Source: a bacterium
GTDB lineage: Bacteria > Ratteibacteria > UBA8468
DNA: 7,336 nt
Direction of reading: 5' to 3'
NCBI GenBank assembly: GCA_030672255.1
Contig: DAOVGU010000265.1
Span: 1-7,336 of the forward strand
Below are positions 1 through 5,194 of the stretch, piece by piece. Under the pieces are notes generated by a model. It made no database searches. It was not told where the DNA came from and saw only the letters and a list, made by a program, of their open reading frames with translations. The translations under genes were made by a program, and so were the position numbers. Each line of letters opens with the position of its first letter. The first letter of the stretch is position 1.

Positions 1-930
1 GGCACCTCCTTTACCATTCCTCTATTTGACCCCTTAAGTTTAGATCTGGGAGAGGCAGTAATTGAGGTGATTCCTTTTTCTCGAGGGGAAGGAAAAAGGC
101 TCTTTCAATTAAAGACAACCTATCAGGGGATCGTCACCTATAGTCTGGTTACCGAAGAAGGAGAGGTTCTGGAGAGTGAGAGCCCTCTGGGTTGGAAGAT
201 GAAGAAGGTGAGTCGAGAAGTTGCTTTAGGAAAATTGGAAAAGAGGGAGATTTCTGAGCTTATTAAGACATTCTCTGTCCCGGTGGAGAGAAAAATTGAG
301 AAACCAGAGGAGCTAAAAAGTCTTAAGCTAAAAATATCTGGAGTAGATATCTCTGTACTTTTTAATGAGAGGCAACAATCCGTTGATAAGGATACGATCA
401 TCATCGTTAAGGAAAAGTATCCTCCTACAACTTCGCTTTCCTTACCCATCGCCATTCCCCAATTAAAGCCTTTTCTTGAGGAAACTCCATTTATCCAGAG
501 TAAGGACAAAGAAATTATAGAACAAGCAAAAATGATTCTCGGAAAGGAAAAGGACAACCAGAAGGCGACAGAGTTACTCCTTTCCTGGGTCTACGAAAGG
601 ATAAAAAAGGAGCCAACCCTTTCTCTTCCTTCGGCGGTAGAGGTTTTGAAGAGAAGGGTGGGAGACTGTAATGAGCATGCAATACTTTTTACTGCTCTTG
701 CCCGAAGCATAGACATTCCCACCAAGATTGTTCTTGGACTCCTCTATCATGAAGGAGCCTTTTATTATCATGCCTGGTGCAAGGTGTTTATCGGAGAATG
801 GATTACGTTGGATCCTGTCCTAAATCAGATTCCGACAGACTGCACCCATCTGGAATTAGCCTCCGGAGATTTTGGCTCTCAGATAGAATTGATAAAATAT
901 TTAGGAAGAATAAAGATAGAAATTGATTAA
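1..930 (+). CDS. Transglutaminase-like domain protein, 5' end cut by window edge
   Basis: Partial CDS, open from the first base of the window; the frame runs back from the GTG at 67 without a stop, so that GTG is probably internal. Numbered from the first window codon (309 residues), the C-terminal part is a transglutaminase-like papain-fold domain: catalytic Cys223 in GDCNEH, His257 in YYHAW and Asp271 in LDP, in the usual order and spacing. The roughly 190 residues before it are charged beta-rich sequence of no recognised family. An intact triad means it could be a cysteine peptidase, amidase or transglutaminase; substrate and reaction cannot be read from sequence. The true N-terminus, and so any signal peptide or membrane anchor, is outside the window. 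The stop (928-930) overlaps the next gene's start by 8 bp, so it is almost certainly co-transcribed with the ABC transporter genes. Domain call is strong, role is unknown. Confidence 0.85.
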   Translation, partial: GTSFTIPLFDPLSLDLGEAVIEVIPFSRGEGKRLFQLKTTYQGIVTYSLVTEEGEVLESESPLGWKMKKVSREVALGKLEKREISELIKTFSVPVERKIEKPEELKSLKLKISGVDISVLFNERQQSVDKDTIIIVKEKYPPTTSLSLPIAIPQLKPFLEETPFIQSKDKEIIEQAKMILGKEKDNQKATELLLSWVYERIKKEPTLSLPSAVEVLKRRVGDCNEHAILFTALARSIDIPTKIVLGLLYHEGAFYYHAWCKVFIGEWITLDPVLNQIPTDCTHLELASGDFGSQIELIKYLGRIKIEID

Positions 931-1660
931 AATAGTTCATCTGACAAAGAGATTTGGGGAAACGATCGCCGTTGATGATCTTAATTTAGAGATTCCTAAA
1001 GGAGAGCTCTTCTGCTTTATCGGACCAAATGGCGCGGGAAAAACCACCACCATTAAACTGCTTACCGGGCTTCTTTTTCCCACCTCAGGAGAGATTTTTA
1101 TTGGAGGCTATAATGTTCAGACCGACCACATAAGAGCAAAATCACTTATTGGCTATATCTCAGATAGCCCATTCCTTTATGAGAAATTAACCGGGGATGA
1201 GTTCCTCTCCTTTATTGCTGGATTGTATGGGGTAGAGGAGGCGGAGGGAAAAATTGAGGAATTTTTGGGGTTATTTGGTCTTTCCGACTATAAAGAAAGG
1301 CTAATCAGCGATTATTCCCATGGGATGAGGCAGAGGTTAATTTTTTCTGCGGCTCTTCTTCACGATCCTGAAGTTATCATCATCGATGAACCTTTAGTGG
1401 GTTTAGATCCCGCAAGCAGTCGGTTGGTTAAGGACCTTTTAAGAAAAGAGGTGGCAAAGGGCAAAACCATTTTTCTTTCCACTCACACCCTTTCGGTAGC
1501 TGAGGAGATCGCCGACAGAATTGGTGTGATCCACCATGGAAAGCTAATTGCTTTGGGTAAATTAGAGGATTTAAGAAAAAAGGCTCATTCTTTGGGAAAA
1601 TTGGAGGAGGTTTTTTTGCAACTAACCCAGGAAGTTGGAACCACAGATGGACGTGGATAA
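923..1660 (+). CDS. ABC transporter ATP-binding protein (ABC-2 exporter type)
   Basis: Cytoplasmic ATPase subunit of an ABC-2 type transporter, 245 residues. Visible motifs: Walker A GPNGAGKT (34-41), signature YSHGM (131-135) in place of LSGGQ, Walker B VIIIDE (151-156), D-loop GLD (160-162) and H-loop His188. The Q-loop glutamine position is Asp81 in GYISDSPFLY, and both substitutions are familiar in the EcsA/CcmA-like branch. The start is TTG at 923: an in-frame TAG at 917-919 excludes a longer protein, and MIKIVHLTKRFG is the normal N-terminus of the family. No clear Shine-Dalgarno is seen, consistent with translational coupling to the overlapping upstream gene. The last codons (TDGRG and the TAA stop, 1643-1660) belong to an interspersed repeat, so the native C-terminus probably ended slightly differently near LEEVFLQLTQE. 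Partner is the permease at 1703. Cargo unknown. Confidence 0.95.
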   Translation: MIKIVHLTKRFGETIAVDDLNLEIPKGELFCFIGPNGAGKTTTIKLLTGLLFPTSGEIFIGGYNVQTDHIRAKSLIGYISDSPFLYEKLTGDEFLSFIAGLYGVEEAEGKIEEFLGLFGLSDYKERLISDYSHGMRQRLIFSAALLHDPEVIIIDEPLVGLDPASSRLVKDLLRKEVAKGKTIFLSTHTLSVAEEIADRIGVIHHGKLIALGKLEDLRKKAHSLGKLEEVFLQLTQEVGTTDGRG

Positions 1661-1702
1661 ATGCAGATGTCATTCTGAGCCGAAGGCGAAGAATCTCTCT
1701 TT
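1643..1702 (+). repeat. Interspersed repeat, copy A (single arm), across the ATPase stop and the gap to the permease
   Basis: The block 1643-1674 matches the reverse complement of 3859-3890 at 29 of 32 positions, and all three differences are transitions. It is made of three 10-nt units, ACAGATGGAC, GTGGATAAAT and GCAGATGTCA. It is followed by a compact hairpin: ATTCT (1672-1676), GA, GCC (1679-1681), loop GAA, GGC (1685-1687), GA, AGAAT (1690-1694). That hairpin has two paired segments separated by opposed GA/GA. The element supplies the stop codon of the ATPase gene and ends just before the permease ATG. Sequences of the CATTCTGAG...GAAGAATCTC type are known to me as dispersed repeats in many bacterial genomes; I infer insertion here, with mobility mechanism unknown. 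Confidence 0.75.
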
Positions 1703-3379
1703 ATGGAAGATTTGAAGGTTCTCTTTTTAGCAAAAACCCGGATGGTTAAGAATAATATTTTATATGGTCTCCGGGAAGAGTCTAAGGTAAAAGGAGTTGT
1801 TGTTACCGTCTTTGGTTTATCTCTTCTTTTTGGAGGCTATTTCTTATTTGCTAAAGGCTTTCGCTATCTCCTCTCCATCGATGTGGTTGGTCAAATTCTC
1901 ATTGAGCGATTGCTCGCTCTTTTCTTTATGGTCTGCTTCTGGATGCTTGTCATCAGTGCTATTATCGTTTCCTTTTCTACCCTCTATAAGTCAAGAGAAC
2001 TGGAATTTCTCTTCGCTCAACCATTTGACATTACCAGCATCTTTACGGCAAAATTTTTAGAGATGCTCCTTTATAGTTCCTGGGCATTTCTCCTTTTATG
2101 CATTCCCCTTTTCTTAGCCTTTGGAAGAAACTACGAGGTGCCTCCTTATTTCTATTTTTTCACTCCTTTACTTATTTCCCCTTTCCTGGCGATTACCGCA
2201 GCAATTGGGGCGATCCTGACCATGCTTGTGAAAAGGTATTTTTCTATAGGTCGTCGTTATCTTCCTCTTCTTTTATTGCTTCTTGTGCTCTACTTCATTT
2301 TTCGATGGAGCCAATTGGGAAGATTGGAGGATGCTTCACTTATTCCCTTTTTGAATCAATTAAATAATGCATTTAAGATTTCCGATTTTTTCTTATTGCC
2401 TAACCACTGGGTAACTACCGGTCTCTTCTCTCTCGCTAAAGGAAATGGGAAAGAGTTTCTTTTCTATCTTTTGGTTCTTGTCGCCACAGGGGGAATGGTC
2501 TTACAATGCAGTCTCTTTGTTTCCTCCAGACTCTACTATACTTCCTGGTCAAGTTCCTATTCTGCCTCCACCATAAGAGCATATCCTTCCGCAAAAGGAC
2601 TAATAAATAGGTTAGAGAAATATCTAATAGGATTCTTAAATTTGCCTATTCATTCATTGGCGATCAAGGATATTAAACTCTTTCTCCGTACCCCCTCCCA
2701 GTGGAGCCAGCTTTTAATCTTCTTCGGACTCCTGGCACTTTACTTTGCTAATTTGCGTAACCCAGGCTATGGAGAATTGCCTCCCCAATGGAAAAATATC
2801 ATCACCTTCCTAAACTTGGGAGCATTGACTTTAGTTTTGGCCTCCTTTACCACCAGGCTTGCCTTCCCTTTAATCAGTCTGGAAGGAAACAAGAGCTGGA
2901 TTATTGGGCTGGCACCAATAAGTTGGCAAAGAATCTTGAAAGAGAAGTTTTATCTTACCTTTCTCTTTTCTCTATTGATCAGTGAAGGATTGATGATTTT
3001 TTCCAATCTGATGTTAAGGGTAACTCCTTTGCTCTTTTCTCTCTCCTGCGGTTCTATCCTTCTGGTGAGTCTTTCCCTCTCCGGGCTGGCGGTAGGTTTA
3101 GGAGGGCTCTATCCGAACTTTAACTCCGATGATATTGCAAGAATAGTCTCCGGTATCGGAGGGACTCTTTGCTTTCTCTTTTCTATCATCTATCTTCTTC
3201 TCTTCCTTTTCCCTCTCTGGACACCTTTTCATCTCTATCTCTTAAAGATTATTCCCTATGCTATCTTTAGAAAATATCTCTTTACTACTTTTCTCTTTGT
3301 TTGCATTCTAAGTCTTTTTACGACCCTTGTTCCCCTCATTCTGGGCTCAACCGCCCTTACCAAAAGAGAATTTCGATAG
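1703..3379 (+). CDS. Polytopic ABC exporter permease (ABC_tran_2/PF16949-like)
   Basis: A 558-residue inner-membrane protein with about 12 predicted membrane segments, near residues 31-52, 68-92, 121-141, 153-177, 186-201, 251-270, 335-349, 365-386, 416-438, 445-468, 482-505 and 525-548. The extramembrane stretch around 275-330 separates two six-helix halves, so it may be an internally duplicated ABC-2 permease. Family-like segments are LYKSRELEFLFAQPFD (94-109), SLEGNKSWIIGLAPIS (392-407) and LYPNFNSDDIARIVSGIGG (469-487). With the ATPase just upstream it should form the membrane part of one exporter; substrate unknown. Start: ATG at 1703 is the only start codon between the in-frame TGA at 1676 and Met14. 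There is no Shine-Dalgarno, because the 5' flank is repeat copy A. The stop lies 4 bp from the 3' end of a convergent tRNA gene. Confidence 0.9.
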   Translation: MEDLKVLFLAKTRMVKNNILYGLREESKVKGVVVTVFGLSLLFGGYFLFAKGFRYLLSIDVVGQILIERLLALFFMVCFWMLVISAIIVSFSTLYKSRELEFLFAQPFDITSIFTAKFLEMLLYSSWAFLLLCIPLFLAFGRNYEVPPYFYFFTPLLISPFLAITAAIGAILTMLVKRYFSIGRRYLPLLLLLLVLYFIFRWSQLGRLEDASLIPFLNQLNNAFKISDFFLLPNHWVTTGLFSLAKGNGKEFLFYLLVLVATGGMVLQCSLFVSSRLYYTSWSSSYSASTIRAYPSAKGLINRLEKYLIGFLNLPIHSLAIKDIKLFLRTPSQWSQLLIFFGLLALYFANLRNPGYGELPPQWKNIITFLNLGALTLVLASFTTRLAFPLISLEGNKSWIIGLAPISWQRILKEKFYLTFLFSLLISEGLMIFSNLMLRVTPLLFSLSCGSILLVSLSLSGLAVGLGGLYPNFNSDDIARIVSGIGGTLCFLFSIIYLLLFLFPLWTPFHLYLLKIIPYAIFRKYLFTTFLFVCILSLFTTLVPLILGSTALTKREFR

Positions 3380-3383
3380 CCGG

Positions 3384-3455
3384 TGGGCCCAGCAGGGTTC
3401 GAACCTACGACCGACGGATTATGAGTCCGCTGCTCTACCACTGAGCTATGGGCCC
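3384..3455 (-). tRNA. tRNA with CAU anticodon, probably tRNA-Ile2, alternatively elongator tRNA-Met
   Basis: A complete 72-nt cloverleaf on the minus strand. The acceptor is GGGCCCA paired to TGGGCCC, and the D-arm GCTC/GAGC has the loop AGTGGTA. The anticodon stem GCGGA/TCCGT (one G-T pair) has the loop CTCATAA, giving anticodon CAT. The variable loop is CGGTC, and the T-arm GTAGG/CCTGC has the loop TTCGAAC. The discriminator is A. A G1-C72 pair rules out initiator tRNA. C4-G69 and C5-G68 pairs and the CTCATAA loop are features used by TilS, which makes lysidine at C34 of tRNA-Ile2 to read AUA, and the variable loop and T-arm resemble Bacillus tRNA-Ile(CAU). The next bases are CCG, so the 3' CCA is not fully encoded and needs CCA-adding enzyme. 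It lies 16 bp after hup on the same strand. Confidence 0.95.
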
Positions 3456-3471
3456 AATTATGGGAGTGGAT

Positions 3472-3744
3472 TTAACTAACTATTCTTTTGAGGAGTTTGC
3501 CGGGCTTAAAGGTTGCTTTTTTCTTAGCCGGTAAAGAGATTGATTCTCCTGTCTGAGGATTGCGGCCTGTCTTTGGTCTCATTACCTTTACCCTGAAAAT
3601 CCCAAAATTCCTTATTTCTATTCGCTCTCCCCTGACTAAAGCCTCGCGTAACTCTCCCAGCAATTCCTCAATAATCCTTTTTACCAATTGCTGGGGGAGA
3701 CCTACCTTTTTGGCAATCTTATTTACAATTTCTCTCTTGGTCAT
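3472..3744 (-). CDS. hup: HU/IHF-family nucleoid DNA-binding protein
   Basis: A 90-residue histone-like protein, the full length of HU. It shows the N-terminal helical dimerisation segment starting TKREIVNKIAKK, the conserved turn RNFGIFRV (45-52), the beta-arm with the DNA-intercalating tip GRNPQTGE (60-67, Pro63), and the C-terminal KATFKPGKLLK (76-86). It should dimerise, bend DNA and help compact the nucleoid. HU versus an IHF subunit cannot be settled from one gene, so the symbol is provisional. Start is ATG at 3744; only a poorly spaced AAGG lies directly upstream. The upstream space to the M16 peptidase is filled by repeat copy B, and I see no convincing -35/-10 pair there. Its stop lies 16 bp before the tRNA, so a joint transcript with the tRNA is likely. 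Confidence 0.95.
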   Translation of the reverse strand: MTKREIVNKIAKKVGLPQQLVKRIIEELLGELREALVRGERIEIRNFGIFRVKVMRPKTGRNPQTGESISLPAKKKATFKPGKLLKRIVS

Positions 3745-3760
3745 ACCTTATTTTTTATCC

Positions 3761-3890
3761 ACAGATTAACACAGATTTACACAGACGATACTTTGTGTCG
3801 TTGCGAGGCACGAAGTGCCGTGGCAATCTTGTTGTTGAGATTGCTTCGTTTCACTCGCAATGACATCTGCGTTTATCTGCGTCCATCTGT
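3761..3890. repeat. Interspersed repeat, copy B (full inverted-repeat element, about 130 bp)
   Basis: The element fills nearly all of the M16-hup intergenic space. Outer arms: three 10-nt units at 3761-3790 (ACAGATTAAC, ACAGATTTAC, ACAGACGATA) face three inverted ones at 3859-3890, which match copy A. Inner arms: 3797-3807 pairs with 3854-3864 (10 of 11), then GCAATCT 3823-3829 pairs perfectly with AGATTGC 3838-3844. A side hairpin GGCAC-GAA-GTGCC lies at 3807-3819. Transcribed from the minus strand it would fold into a long hairpin between the two genes. There is no long U-tract, so it is not a typical intrinsic terminator. No coding sequence is visible in it; it looks like a non-autonomous palindromic element (MITE- or REP-like), which is inference. 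Confidence 0.8.
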
Positions 3891-3891
3891 T

Positions 3892-5154
3892 TCATAATTT
3901 AAGAATAGAAGAGATTTCCTCCTCATTCTTTAAAGGGCCGATAATGGCTAAGTTAAGGTTCTCTTCTCGAAAGAGGGCTGTCGCAATCCTTTTGATATCT
4001 TCCCTCGTTACCTTATTGATCTTGGATTTTACCTCCTTGAGACTCCTGATTTTTCCCTCGGTTATCTGCTGGCCTCCTAACCAGAGCATATAGGTGGAGC
4101 TATCCTCTAAGCCTAAAAGGAGTTGCCCGATGAGGAACTCCTTGGCCCTTTTCATCTCCCCTTCCGTAACCTTGCTTTCCTTTACCCTTTTTAATTCTTT
4201 CAGGATTACACGAAGTGTCTCCTTTGTCTTTCCCGGAGCAACACCCGCACTCACAACAAAGGCACCGGTATCATGATATTGCTTACTTTCTGCTCTGATC
4301 TCATAGGCAAGGGAACGTTTCTCCCTTACCTCGCGAAATAGCCGACTACTCATATTACCACCCAAAATCGTGGCTAAAATGCCAAGCCCATAACGATCGG
4401 GATGATTTCGCGAAAATCCCTTTCCTCCCAGGCAGAGATGAACCTGCTCGGTTTTCTTAAAACTAAGTTTAATACCGGGAGAATCTTTTCCTTTCTTTGC
4501 CGGAAGGAATCTCTGGCGGCTTCCCTCTCCCACTTTGCTAAGATGATGCTCGGCCAATTCCCTTATATTTTTGGCTTTGAAATTACCCACCACGGCAAGG
4601 ACAATGTTTTTTGCCCGATAGTATTTTCCCCAGTAATCGAATAGGTCTTTTCTTTTAATTGCTGAAATAGATTTTAATGTTCCGGAGATATTCCTGCCCA
4701 GGGGATGGTGAGGCCAGAGAAGTCCATCAAAGATCTCATGGACATAATAGGAGGGAAGGTCCTCATACATCTTAATCTCTTGAATAATCACCTTCCTTTC
4801 CTTCTCCACATCCACATCCTTCAGGAGAGGATTTCTTACCATATCGGTGAGAATGTCAAGACCTATCGGCGCGTATTTATTGACTACTTTAACCAGATAG
4901 CAGGTAGCCTCCTCCGAAGTAAAACCATTAAAGGAGCCGCCAACTCCTTCAATTGCCTGCTTCAGTTGCTGGCAACTCCTTTTCTTTGTTCCCTTAAAAA
5001 GTAAATGCTCTAAAAAATGGCTGATACCATTTTCTCTTTTGGTTTCGTAGCGACCACCCGCCCCGATCCAGATGCCAATCGCCACCGAGGAAAGAGATGG
5101 CATCCGATGAGTAATCACCGTCAGGCCATTCCCTAAATTAAATTTATCAATCAT
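3892..5154 (-). CDS. M16-family zinc metallopeptidase (MlpA/YmxG-like, processing-peptidase type)
   Basis: A 420-residue M16B-type peptidase. The inverted zinc motif HFLEH gives zinc ligands His46 and His50 with general base Glu49; the third ligand is Glu126 in IIQEIKMYED, 76 residues after His50 as expected. The C-terminal half carries the conserved GGNMSSRLFREVREKRSLAY segment that helps bind substrate. Length matches bacterial single-chain M16 enzymes such as B. subtilis MlpA, which relate to the beta subunit of mitochondrial processing peptidase. All catalytic residues are present, so it should be active, degrading peptides or processing proteins; natural substrate unknown. No signal peptide, so cytoplasmic. 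No Shine-Dalgarno precedes the ATG. A possible promoter sits in the 40-bp gap after the GT4 gene. The stop codon lies directly against repeat copy B. Confidence 0.95.
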   Translation of the reverse strand: MIDKFNLGNGLTVITHRMPSLSSVAIGIWIGAGGRYETKRENGISHFLEHLLFKGTKKRSCQQLKQAIEGVGGSFNGFTSEEATCYLVKVVNKYAPIGLDILTDMVRNPLLKDVDVEKERKVIIQEIKMYEDLPSYYVHEIFDGLLWPHHPLGRNISGTLKSISAIKRKDLFDYWGKYYRAKNIVLAVVGNFKAKNIRELAEHHLSKVGEGSRQRFLPAKKGKDSPGIKLSFKKTEQVHLCLGGKGFSRNHPDRYGLGILATILGGNMSSRLFREVREKRSLAYEIRAESKQYHDTGAFVVSAGVAPGKTKETLRVILKELKRVKESKVTEGEMKRAKEFLIGQLLLGLEDSSTYMLWLGGQQITEGKIRSLKEVKSKINKVTREDIKRIATALFREENLNLAIIGPLKNEEEISSILKL

Positions 5155-5164
5155 TTAAGATGTT

Positions 5165-5194
5165 ATTCTACCATGAATAAAAGGATTATTGCAA
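5165..5194 (-). promoter_or_regulatory. Possible sigma70-type promoter for the M16 peptidase gene
   Basis: On the minus strand, TTGCAA (5194-5189) directly follows the GT4 stop codon, and TAGAAT (5170-5165) lies 18 bp downstream. This resembles -35 TTGACA and -10 TATAAT. Transcription would begin about 4 to 6 nt before the ATG at 5154, giving a nearly leaderless mRNA, which fits the missing Shine-Dalgarno. Short motif matches like this arise by chance, and read-through from the GT4 gene is an equally good explanation. Confidence 0.35.

Noticed and set aside
67..69. GTG at 67 as the true start of the transglutaminase-like gene
   Set aside because: The frame is open to base 1 with 22 sensible codons (GTSFTIPLFDPL...), and no Shine-Dalgarno is needed to explain it; the gene is cut by the window edge.
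1428..1673. Minus-strand ORF of 81 codons over the ATPase 3' end
   Set aside because: It is antisense to a clear ABC ATPase and its start lies in the repeat; no domain or RBS.
3807..3844. Intrinsic terminator within repeat copy B
   Set aside because: Hairpins are present but no run of T follows them on either strand; structure is better explained by the repeat.
3761..3890. CRISPR-like array
   Set aside because: The 10-nt units are contiguous and inverted between arms, with no regular spacers and no cas genes.
3688..4093. Plus-strand ORFs across the M16-hup gap and the M16 3' end
   Set aside because: They run through the palindromic repeat and antisense to the M16 gene and have no recognisable protein features.
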